A stretch of DNA of 64,000 bases from Bradyrhizobium sp. OK095 (GTDB taxonomy: Bacteria > Pseudomonadota > Alphaproteobacteria > Rhizobiales > Xanthobacteraceae): the NCBI RefSeq assembly GCF_900109945.1, contig NZ_FOBX01000019.1, positions 1-64,000 on the forward strand. Reading direction: 5' to 3'. The position numbers and the translations under genes were made by a program. This document shows, piece by piece, positions 28,165 to 34,696 of this stretch (positions are counted from its first letter, which is position 1; the number at the start of each line of letters is the position of its first letter). The notes under the pieces are model-generated. The model saw only the letters and a list, made by a program, of their open reading frames with translations. It did not search any database and was not told the DNA's origin.

Positions 28165-28626
28165 TCAGCGGCCCAGGTCGAGCGTCAGAAACAGGCTGTT
28201 GGGATCCTCGGCATAGCCCTCGAACGGGCCGCAAGGCGCAAAACCGTGCGCTTGGTAGAGCGCATGCGCGGGCTTGAAATAGTCCCACGAGCCGGTCTCG
28301 AGGCTGAGCCGCTTCAGCCCGCGCGCGCGGCCTTCCGTGATGATGTGGCGGAGCATCTGGCCGCCAAAGCCGCGTCGCCGCGTGGACTGAAGCGTGTGCA
28401 TCGACTTCACCTCGCCGTGGTCGGGCGACAGCATCTTCAGCGCGCCGGTGGCGACCAGCGCCTCGCCGTCCCAGCCGGTCCAGAACGCAATTTCGGGCGC
28501 ACGCAAGCCGGCAAGATCGAGCGCATGCGCGCTACCCGGTGCGGTCTGCGCCCGCGCAGCGGTGACATGATGGTCGAGCAGCGCGATCACGCGCGGATCA
28601 AAAGTGTCGCCGGTGCGGATCTGCAT
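28165..28626 (-). CDS. GNAT-family N-acetyltransferase
   Basis: A 153-residue acyl-CoA-dependent acetyltransferase. The acetyl-CoA pyrophosphate loop STRRRGFGGQMLRHIITEGR follows the strand GEVKSMHTLQ, and RLSLETGSWDYFKPAHALYQAHGFAPCGPFEGY is the C-terminal GNAT pattern. The substrate is not known; the pattern is that of the putative acetyltransferases of small amines or amino acids. It starts 2 bp after the preceding acetyltransferase stop. Confidence 0.88.
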   Translation of the reverse strand: MQIRTGDTFDPRVIALLDHHVTAARAQTAPGSAHALDLAGLRAPEIAFWTGWDGEALVATGALKMLSPDHGEVKSMHTLQSTRRRGFGGQMLRHIITEGRARGLKRLSLETGSWDYFKPAHALYQAHGFAPCGPFEGYAEDPNSLFLTLDLGR

Positions 28627-28628
28627 CG

Positions 28629-29141
28629 TCAGGGCTGCACTCCACTTGCAAGGTGCTTCTGCATGAAGACGAGATCGAGCCAGCGGCCGAACTTGCAGCC
28701 GACCTCCGGCATACGGGCGACCTCGGCGAAGCCGAGCGAGGCATGCAGGGCGATCGAGCCGGCATTTGTCGCGTCGATGCCTGCGATCATCGCGTGCTTG
28801 TTCATGGCGGTGGCGCGCTCGATCAGTGCGGCGACGAGACTTCGGCCGATACCCGCCCTGTGGTGCCGCTCGTCGACATAGACCGAATTCTCCACGGTGT
28901 GGCGGTAGCCGGGGAAGGGACGGAAATCGCCGAACGAGGCGAAGCCGACAACGTCCCTGCCCTTCATCGCGACCAGCACGGGATAGCCTGCCTCTTGCCG
29001 TGCGCGGAGCCACTGCTGCCGCGACTCCAGATCAGTCGGCCCGTCGGTCCAGACCGCCGTGGTGTTGATCGCGGCGTAATTGTAGATGGCCAAAATATCT
29101 TCGGCATCCTCTGGCGTTGCGTCCCGCACGATCAGCGACAT
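28629..29141 (-). CDS. GNAT acetyltransferase, phosphinothricin acetyltransferase-like
   Basis: A 170-residue GNAT enzyme. MSLIVRDATPEDAEDILAIYNYAAINTTAVW, SFGDFRPFPGYRHTVENSVYVDERHHRAGIGRSL and IDATNAGSIALHASLGFAEVARMPEVGCKFGRWLDLVFMQK match the PAT/MSR-acetylating (YncA-like) group, which acetylates methionine sulfoximine, phosphinothricin or methionine sulfone. The ATG overlaps the last base of the regulator stop (TGATG), so it is translationally coupled to it. Confidence 0.9.
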   Translation of the reverse strand: MSLIVRDATPEDAEDILAIYNYAAINTTAVWTDGPTDLESRQQWLRARQEAGYPVLVAMKGRDVVGFASFGDFRPFPGYRHTVENSVYVDERHHRAGIGRSLVAALIERATAMNKHAMIAGIDATNAGSIALHASLGFAEVARMPEVGCKFGRWLDLVFMQKHLASGVQP

Positions 29142-29722
29142 CACATTTTCCCGTACGATGTGCCGCGCCGCGTGATGATGACGTAGCGCGAATCCTGTTT
29201 GGTCTCGTTCTCGAAGGTCACCGCGCGCATCACGTCGAAATCGAGACAGTCGCCGTCGCGCAGGCGCACCGTCTTGGCGTCGATATGCACGCAGACAGCG
29301 CCCTCCAGCATCAAGAGCTGCTGGGTGAAGGCGCTGCGGCCCCAGGGGCTGTAGGAGACGCGCGCACCGGCCGGCAAGTCCACGACGATGATCTCGATGC
29401 CGCTGGCAGCATCCGGCGGCGAGGCATGACGCCGCCGGTAGCCGCTGTCGGGATCGCGCCAATGCGGCTGGTCGGCAAGCCGCGTCAACCGCTCCGGCGG
29501 CTTCTCCGCCAGCGCGACGACGTCGCTGAGCGTGACATCGAGCGCCGCGCAGAGCTTGTTGAGCAGCGCCGCGGTGGCACTGCTCTGCGCCCGCTCCACC
29601 CGCCCGATCATGGCCCGGCTGACGCCGGAGCGCGTCGCGAGTTCGTTCAACGTCATGCCCGCCTGCGTCCTCAACGTCTTCAAGCGACGACCGATCGCGC
29701 GGTCGAGTTTTTGCTGGTCCAT
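29141..29722 (-). CDS. XRE-family regulator with C-terminal cupin domain
   Basis: A 193-residue regulator: an N-terminal Cro/cI helix-turn-helix (GRRLKTLRTQAGMTLNELATRSGVSRAMIGRVERAQ) and a C-terminal cupin domain (VDLPAGARVSYSPWGRSAFTQQLLMLEGAVCVHIDAKTVRLRDGDCLDFD) that usually senses a small molecule. It heads an operon with two acetyltransferases. A perfect 12-bp palindrome 108 bp upstream of its start may be its operator. Confidence 0.9.
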   Translation of the reverse strand: MDQQKLDRAIGRRLKTLRTQAGMTLNELATRSGVSRAMIGRVERAQSSATAALLNKLCAALDVTLSDVVALAEKPPERLTRLADQPHWRDPDSGYRRRHASPPDAASGIEIIVVDLPAGARVSYSPWGRSAFTQQLLMLEGAVCVHIDAKTVRLRDGDCLDFDVMRAVTFENETKQDSRYVIITRRGTSYGKM

Positions 29723-29829
29723 TTTTGCGGGCCCTGGCTTTCATCCGAACATCGCCCGTCGCAGGGACCGCACCCGCCAGGGCATGAGGAGCTTAGGGCG
29801 GGCGGGGCGCGCGTGCCGGGAGCGAGCAG

Positions 29830-29841
29830 CTAATATATTAG
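29830..29841. promoter_or_regulatory. Candidate operator palindrome
   Basis: CTAATATATTAG, a perfect 12-bp palindrome in otherwise GC-rich DNA, between the XRE regulator gene (start 29722) and tRNA-Gly. A self-regulation site for the XRE-cupin operon is plausible from position alone. Confidence 0.45.
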
Positions 29842-29905
29842 AATCTTCTGCCTGCGCGCGAGCGCAACAGCGCAGTCAGATCGGATGATGATGCAGTCGG
29901 GGTTT

Positions 29906-29979
29906 TGGAGCGGGCGAAGGGAATCGAACCCTCGTATGCAGCTTGGGAAGCTGCCGTTCTACCATTGAACTACGCCCGC
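29906..29979 (-). tRNA. tRNA-Gly (anticodon CCC)
   Basis: On the minus strand the acceptor stem is GCGGGCG/CGCCCGC with discriminator T and an encoded CCA. The D arm is GTTCAATGGTAGAAC, the anticodon loop TTCCCAA sits between GCAG and CTGC, and the T arm GAGGGTTCGATTCCCTT is regular. Length is 74 bases including CCA. Confidence 0.96.
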
Positions 29980-30153
29980 GGATGCGTTGCTCACGCCCGC
30001 TCTGATTAGCCGAGACGGCGCCGCCCGCCAAGCGGTTTGGCGCGCCCGGCCGGACGGTTCTTAACGTTTCAGTAAGATTTTGGGTGCGCCGGATTGTGGC
30101 GGTGTTATGATCAATGTGTCTGGGGAGAGACGTGCACTGAGTGGGGCGTGTGC

Positions 30154-30732
30154 ATGGTGGGGCGTGGCTACACGATATTCGACACGGCGATCGGGCGCTG
30201 CGGCATCATCTGGAGCAGCACCGGTGTTGTGGCCGTGCAATTGCCGGAGGCGCGGGAGCTAGACACCCGCCGCCGGATCTTTCAGGTCCATCCGGAGGCA
30301 CGCGAGCAGCAGCCTCCGCTCAATGCCGAGCTTGCGATCGAGGGCATCGTGGGACTGCTGCAAGGCAGCGATCCCGATTTTTCCGACGTCAGCCTGGATG
30401 CCGGCGCGGTGCTCGCCTTCAACCGGCGGGTCTACGAATACGCCTGCACGATCCCGCGCGGGGAGACACGCACCTATCACGAGATCGCCAGGGCGCTGGG
30501 CGCTTCCGGCGCTGCGTATTCGGTGGCGCAGGCGATCGCCAAGAATCCCTACATGCTGATCGTGCCGTGCCACCGGGTGCTGGAGGCCGGCAATTACGCC
30601 GACCGGCTCTCGCCCTATGGCGGGGTGATCTCCAAGCGGCGATTGCTGTCGCTGGAGGGCGCCCATCCGGTCGCCAGCAAGACGCTGTTCGAGGTGCTGC
30701 TGCCCGTTGCTCCGCCGCGCGCGCCCGGCTAA
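30154..30732 (+). CDS. ogt: Methylated-DNA-[protein]-cysteine S-methyltransferase
   Basis: A 192-residue suicide repair protein that moves alkyl groups from O6-alkylguanine to its own cysteine. The active site is IVPCHRVLEAGN with Cys139; FNRRVYEYACTIPRGETRTYHEIARALG and AYSVAQAIAKNPYML are the DNA-binding helix-turn-helix and its lead-in. The start at 30154 (MVGRGYTIFDTAIG) was preferred to an upstream one at 30094 because family similarity begins there. An intrinsic terminator overlaps the stop codon. Confidence 0.92.
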   Translation: MVGRGYTIFDTAIGRCGIIWSSTGVVAVQLPEARELDTRRRIFQVHPEAREQQPPLNAELAIEGIVGLLQGSDPDFSDVSLDAGAVLAFNRRVYEYACTIPRGETRTYHEIARALGASGAAYSVAQAIAKNPYMLIVPCHRVLEAGNYADRLSPYGGVISKRRLLSLEGAHPVASKTLFEVLLPVAPPRAPG

Positions 30733-30767
30733 GGCGCGATCTTGATCGCACCTTAGCTTTGTTTTTT
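30728..30767 (+). terminator. Intrinsic terminator of ogt
   Basis: Arms GCTAAGGCGCGATC (30728-30741) and GATCGCACCTTAGC (30744-30757) pair with one mismatch, and T-rich sequence (TTTGTTTTTT) ends at 30767. The stem begins within the stop codon region. Confidence 0.9.
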
Positions 30768-30769
30768 GG

Positions 30770-30814
30770 GCATGATCTTGTCGGACAACCGCTACACACT
30801 TGTCCGGATCATGC
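30770..30814. repeat. GCATGATC...GATCATGC palindromic repeat, copy 1
   Basis: Ends GCATGATC and GATCATGC flank TTGTCGGACAACCGCTACACACTTGTCCG, which contains TGTCGGACA and TTGTCCG. A second copy with the same core (ACCGCT...CACTT..TCCGGATCATGC) is at 33102-33150. It lies just 13 bp before the AraC gene start. Confidence 0.75.
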
Positions 30815-30827
30815 CTAGATAGGCGAG

Positions 30828-31667
30828 ATGGACGCAACCACACTGCTGACCACGCCGTCGATGACCGTCTCCGAGTTTCGCTGCGATGCGGGACCGGGCG
30901 ACAATCCGTTCGCCGAGTGCCGCACCGGCCATTCCATCGCCTATGTCCGCTCCGGCAGTTTTGGCTGCCATTGCCGCGCCGGCTTCTTCGAGCTGGTCGC
31001 GGGCGCGATGCTGGTCGGCGCGCCCGGCGACGAATACACCTGCACGCATGAGCACGTCTCTGGCGATATCTGCCTGTCGTTCTTCCTCAGCGAAGACCTC
31101 GTCGACGCTCTCGGCGGGCGGCGCGAGGCCTGGCAGGTCGGCGCGACGCCGCCGTTGCCCGAGCTGATGGTGCTGGGCGAACTCGCCCAGACGGCAGCAG
31201 ATGGCAACAGCGACCTCGGCCTCGACGAGATCGGCCAGATTCTTGCCGGCCGCTTTGTCGATGTCGTCTCCGGCAACTCGCGCAAACCGGCAACGCCCAC
31301 AGCGCGCGACCGCCGCCGCGCGGTGGAAGCCGCATTGTGGATCGACGACAATTCGCATGCCGAGATCGATCTCGAACAGGCGGCAAAGCAGGCAGGCCTC
31401 AGCCCGTTCCATTTCCTGCGGCTCTTTTCGAGCGTGCTCGGCGTCACCCCGCATCAATATCTGGTGCGCTCGCGGCTGCGGCACGCAGCGCGCCTGCTTG
31501 CCGATGATGATCTCGCGGTCACCGACATCGCCTATGACGTCGGCTTCGGCGACCTCTCCAATTTCGTCCGCACTTTTCATCGCGCCGCCGGCGTGTCACC
31601 GACAAAATTCCGGCAGGCCTCGCGCGGGGAGCGCAAGATTCTCGGCGAACGGCTGACCCTCAACTGA
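30828..31667 (+). CDS. AraC-family transcriptional regulator
   Basis: A 279-residue regulator. Residues about 1-130 form an AraC-type N-terminal sensing region rich in cysteine (FGCHCRAGFF, YTCTHEHVSGDICL); residues about 165-270 hold the two helix-turn-helix motifs (DLEQAAKQAGLSPFHFLRLFSSVLGVTPHQYLVRSRLRHAARLL and AVTDIAYDVGFGDLSNFVRTFHRAAGVSPTKFR). The C-terminal tail RKILGERLTLN has an in-frame look-alike at 32102-32138. The effector and targets are unknown; the VOC gene downstream is a candidate target. Confidence 0.9.
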   Translation: MDATTLLTTPSMTVSEFRCDAGPGDNPFAECRTGHSIAYVRSGSFGCHCRAGFFELVAGAMLVGAPGDEYTCTHEHVSGDICLSFFLSEDLVDALGGRREAWQVGATPPLPELMVLGELAQTAADGNSDLGLDEIGQILAGRFVDVVSGNSRKPATPTARDRRRAVEAALWIDDNSHAEIDLEQAAKQAGLSPFHFLRLFSSVLGVTPHQYLVRSRLRHAARLLADDDLAVTDIAYDVGFGDLSNFVRTFHRAAGVSPTKFRQASRGERKILGERLTLN

Positions 31668-31771
31668 GTCAGCGAACCTTGCTAAGGCTTCGTTGACCAG
31701 ACGAACTGAATGGCTCTCCGCATCCGGCGTACTGCGCTATCGTATCACTAAAGCGCGCGGCGAGGCTTAAC

Positions 31772-32050
31772 GTGGCATGGATCTTCACGATCGGGGTTTT
31801 CGCAGCCTTCTATTGGATGGCGCGGCGCACCCGCGAGCAAGCGGCCGAGCATGCCGCGACGGGCATGCTGCACTCGCCGCTATATTGGTCGGCCGCGACG
31901 ATCACCATGACCTTGCTCGGTGTCGTTCTGTACATGGCGCATCTCGGGCATCAGGGGCCGATCCCATGGTTCTACTATCCGTTTGTCGGGATCATGGCTG
32001 TTGTCGTCCTGCTGCTGCGGCGCGCCTTGAAATGGCGTTATCCGGTCTAG
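31772..32050 (+). CDS. Small two-helix membrane protein
   Basis: A 92-residue protein read from GTG at 31772. It has hydrophobic segments at about residues 2-17 (AWIFTIGVFAAFYWMA), 37-56 (LYWSAATITMTLLGVVLYMA) and 64-82 (PWFYYPFVGIMAVVVLLLR). A frame offset by 2 bases is also open from 31777 but codes an arginine-rich sequence with no features. The function is unknown. Confidence 0.6.
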   Translation: MAWIFTIGVFAAFYWMARRTREQAAEHAATGMLHSPLYWSAATITMTLLGVVLYMAHLGHQGPIPWFYYPFVGIMAVVVLLLRRALKWRYPV

Positions 32051-32101
32051 TCTGATTGCGACCATCCCGCCTCTAGAGATCACTCCGGCTATGGCAACGA
32101 A

Positions 32102-32138
32102 GCGCAAGATTCTCCAAGAGCGGCCTGCCCTCGACTGA
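32102..32138 (+). other. Degenerate copy of the AraC gene 3' end
   Basis: These 37 bases match 31631-31667, the last codons and stop of the AraC gene, at 29 of 37 positions in my hand alignment, and read in frame as RKILQERPALD then TGA. The two copies flank the small membrane protein gene. It may be a remnant of a duplication or insertion. Confidence 0.55.
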
Positions 32139-32194
32139 CTAGGGTCGTCTCCGGCGCGCGCCATTTGCGGCGCGCTTTGGACATGGAGACGATC

Positions 32195-32554
32195 ATGTAT
32201 GATCACATCGGACTGCGCGTGGCCGACCTCGACACTGCCACGCGTTTTTACACCGCGGTGCTGGCGCCGCTGGGTTACGTGCTGTGCTCCAGCGGCGACG
32301 GTTATGCCGGCTTCGGGCCGAAGGGTGAGCCCGCGCTGTGGTTGCATCTCAACAAGGGCCGCAAGGCCGACGGCGCCCATATTGCGTTTCGCGCCGGAGA
32401 TCACGACGCGGTCAAGGCATTCCACAGCGAGGGCTTGAAGAGCGGCGGCCACGACAATGGCGGCGCCGGGCCGCGCAAGGATTACAGCCCGACCTATTAC
32501 GCGGCGTTTCTGATCGATCCTGACGGCAACAATGTCGAGGCGGTTTGCACGTAG
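32195..32554 (+). CDS. VOC/glyoxalase-fold protein
   Basis: A 119-residue protein of the vicinal-oxygen-chelate fold: MYDHIGLRVADLDTATRFYTAVLAPLGY at the start, GAHIAFRAGDHDAVKAFHSEGLKSGG, and the closing SPTYYAAFLIDPDGNNVEAV. Metal ligands of the family are seen as His4, Glu in PALWL-region and the late Glu in NVEAV. The substrate is unknown. Start 32195 follows GGAGA; 32183 is an alternative. Confidence 0.88.
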   Translation: MYDHIGLRVADLDTATRFYTAVLAPLGYVLCSSGDGYAGFGPKGEPALWLHLNKGRKADGAHIAFRAGDHDAVKAFHSEGLKSGGHDNGGAGPRKDYSPTYYAAFLIDPDGNNVEAVCT

Positions 32555-32579
32555 CGGCCGCCGCGCGCGAGCACTCGCA

Positions 32580-32670
32580 GGGTGGGCAAAGCGTAGCGTG
32601 CCCACCATCGCGTGCGACAATGCCGATGAATGGTGGGCACAGCGCGCGAAGAGCGCGCCTTTGCCCACCC
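32580..32670. repeat. Twin-hairpin repeat, second copy of the 69-164 type
   Basis: GGGTGGGCAAAG (32580-32591) and CTTTGCCCACCC (32659-32670) are the same terminal 12-mers as at 69-164, with the inner arms GTGCCCACCAT and ATGGTGGGCAC. It fills the gap between the VOC gene and the SRPBCC gene. Confidence 0.85.
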
Positions 32671-32698
32671 CACGAACTTCTCAATCAAGGACACCTTC

Positions 32699-33091
32699 AT
32701 GGCCTCCATCCACAACGACATTCCTCTCCCCGTCCCCGCGCGCGACCTCTGGGACGCGGTGCGCGATTTCGGCGCGCTGCATCTGCGGCTGGTGCCGGGC
32801 TTCGTCACCGCTTGCATGCTCGACGGCGATGCGCGCATCGTCACTTTCGCCAATGGCTCCGTCGCGCGCGAGGTGCTGATCGACTGCGACGATACGCGGC
32901 AGCGGCTCGTCTATGCCATCAACAGCGAACGGCTGAAGCATTACAGCGCCTCGGTGCAGGTGATCGCCGAGGGCGAGGCGAGGTGCCGCCTGGTCTGGAT
33001 CATCGACATGCTGCCCAACGAGCTTGCCGCCTACGTGCAGGGGCAGACGAAGGAGGCAGTCGTCGCGATGCACAAGGCGTTTCCGGCCTAG
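32699..33091 (+). CDS. SRPBCC (START-like) family protein
   Basis: A 130-residue protein with the pattern of polyketide-cyclase/START-like domains: IPLPVPARDLWDAVRDFGALHLRLVPGFVTACML, ARIVTFANGSVAREVLIDCDDTRQRLVYAI, and a C-terminal helix ELAAYVQGQTKEAVVAMHKAF. Such proteins bind hydrophobic ligands. The start at 32699 is in the conserved first strand; an upstream open frame runs into the repeat. Confidence 0.85.
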   Translation: MASIHNDIPLPVPARDLWDAVRDFGALHLRLVPGFVTACMLDGDARIVTFANGSVAREVLIDCDDTRQRLVYAINSERLKHYSASVQVIAEGEARCRLVWIIDMLPNELAAYVQGQTKEAVVAMHKAFPA

Positions 33092-33101
33092 TTTGTTATT
33101 T

Positions 33102-33150
33102 GAGCATGATTTTCTCGAAAAACCGCTGCGCACTTTTCCGGATCATGCTC
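33102..33150. repeat. GCATGATC-type palindromic repeat, copy 2
   Basis: GAGCATGAT and ATCATGCTC ends with the same core as 30770-30814 (ACCGCT, CACTT, TCCGGATCATGC). It starts 11 bp past the SRPBCC stop. Confidence 0.75.
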
Positions 33151-33262
33151 GCGGCTGCGTGATCTTTCTCACAGAGCCCTCTCCTCACCAGCCGTAACCA
33201 TGGCCGCGTGCGTCCGGTTGGCTCCGCTCTCCCGGCGGAGCCACGCACGCGAGGAGCATGCC

Positions 33263-33769
33263 ATGAGAGGTGCGGACAAGGTGATCTGCCAGGCAGCCGC
33301 CGTGCTGCTGCTATTTTCGGTCGCGAGCACGCCGGCAAAGGCGCAGTTCCTCGGCGGCGGCGCCGGCGGCGAGGACATGATGACCCAGATGGCGCCGATG
33401 CTGGAGATGATGAAGGCGAAGATGGGCAAGCGCCGCTTCGCCATGCTGATGCAAACCATGGGCCCGATGATGAGCCGCATGATGGAGAATGGCGGCGGCG
33501 GCCTCGGTGGCATGATGGGCGGTGGAGGTTTAAGTGGCCTCGGCGGCGGCAATTTCGGCGGCGGTTTTGGCGCGCCCAATTACGGCGGCTACACGCCGAT
33601 GAGCGGAGGCGGCACCATGCCGAGCGGACTCGGCGGCATGGGCGGCGGCGATATCATGGGCATGCTCGGCGGTTCCGGCGGCGGCGACATGATGTCGATG
33701 ATTCCGCAATTGATGCGGCTCGCCAATGTCGGCGGCGGTGGCGGCCATCGCCGCCACAAGCATCGCTGA
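33263..33769 (+). CDS. Exported methionine- and glycine-rich protein
   Basis: A 168-residue protein with a signal peptide (VICQAAAVLLLFSVASTPAKA, cut before QFLGGG). The mature part is dominated by methionine (MMTQMAPMLEMMKAKMGKRR, MLMQTMGPMMSRMM) and glycine (GGGLGGMMGGGGLSGLGGG) and ends HRRHKHR. Start 33263 has GAGGAG upstream. The function is unknown; Met-rich secreted proteins sometimes bind copper, but no direct evidence is seen here. Confidence 0.65.
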   Translation: MRGADKVICQAAAVLLLFSVASTPAKAQFLGGGAGGEDMMTQMAPMLEMMKAKMGKRRFAMLMQTMGPMMSRMMENGGGGLGGMMGGGGLSGLGGGNFGGGFGAPNYGGYTPMSGGGTMPSGLGGMGGGDIMGMLGGSGGGDMMSMIPQLMRLANVGGGGGHRRHKHR

Positions 33770-33877
33770 GGCGGGTCGGCCTATCGCCGCTGCGTGGCAA
33801 GCTGGCAACGAGGCAACCACCCTTCGCGGGGCACGAAGGATGGTTGCGCCGAATCGGCGGATGGGGCGCCGCCGGTA

Positions 33878-34552
33878 TCAGACCCGGTCGTTGAGCAGGA
33901 CGCCCGACACCGAAGAATCGCTCGATTGCGTCGCGCTGTAGGTCGAATCCGTGAGCGAGTTCTTCAGCGACTGAAGGAATTGTTGCAGCAGATCCGTCGC
34001 CGACGTGCTGCTTGAGGAACTATCCGTGCTGCTCCCAGTCGTCGTGTCGCTTGATCCCGTCGTGCTGGACGAGGTCGAATCGGTGGACGAGCTAGTCAGC
34101 GACTGAAGGAATTGCTGCAGCAAATCCACCACCGAATTGCCGCTCGACGAACTATCCGTGCCACTGGCCGAAGACCCGCCAGACGGCGGCGGCCCGGGCG
34201 GCGGTCCACCTGCTCCGCCCGGTCCACCCGGACCATGGGAGAACGCCGCCTTGAACACGCCTTGCAGCTCGGTGGCCTGCTGGTCGGTCAGCTTGCCGTT
34301 CGACACTTCCTGCTGGATGAGATCGTCGATCTTGGACTTGAACTCGTCGGGCGACAATTTGCTGCCGCTGGATTGATCGCTCGCGCTGGTCGATTGCAGG
34401 GCGGAATCGATATCGCCGAGCGCGGACGACAGCGCCGATTGATCGGTCGAGCTGATCGCGCCGGAACTGACTTCCGACTGCAGCTCGTCTTGCAGTTTTT
34501 GCAAAGGTGACGCGTGGTGATGATGGGAGGAGAGCGACGAAATCGAGGTCAT
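33878..34552 (-). CDS. Serine/threonine-rich low-complexity protein with two LLQQFLQSL repeats
   Basis: A 224-residue protein without a signal peptide. It begins MTSISSLSSHHHHASP, has a helical segment (residues about 15-105: QKLQDELQSEVSSGAISSTDQSALSSALGDIDSAL, then KIDDLIQQEVSNGKLTDQQATELQGVFKAAFS), a Pro/Gly stretch GPGGPGGAGGPPPGPPPSGG, and then two copies of DLLQQFLQSL separated by Ser/Thr runs. The first half looks like two related helix-turn-helix-like units. Start 34552 (MTSISS) was preferred because the upstream extension is arginine-rich. The function is unknown. Confidence 0.6.
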   Translation of the reverse strand: MTSISSLSSHHHHASPLQKLQDELQSEVSSGAISSTDQSALSSALGDIDSALQSTSASDQSSGSKLSPDEFKSKIDDLIQQEVSNGKLTDQQATELQGVFKAAFSHGPGGPGGAGGPPPGPPPSGGSSASGTDSSSSGNSVVDLLQQFLQSLTSSSTDSTSSSTTGSSDTTTGSSTDSSSSSTSATDLLQQFLQSLKNSLTDSTYSATQSSDSSVSGVLLNDRV

Positions 34553-34696
34553 GTGGCCTTCCGTGCTTCTGGTGGACTCGCGGCGAAATTGTCCCCAGGA
34601 GCTGGCGCGGAGCCTTCGGCAGAGGGCAGCCAGGTTGCTCGATATTGCCAGACAACGCCTGGAAATATTCAGAAACAAAAATCCGGCAAGCAGGCG

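Noticed and set aside
31777..32055. Alternative 92-codon frame overlapping the small membrane protein gene
   Set aside because: Offset frame with Arg/Ala-rich product; the other frame gives clear membrane helices.
33878..34552. Type III secreted effector
   Set aside because: Ser-rich N-terminus is suggestive, but no tts box, chaperone or secretion genes are in the window.
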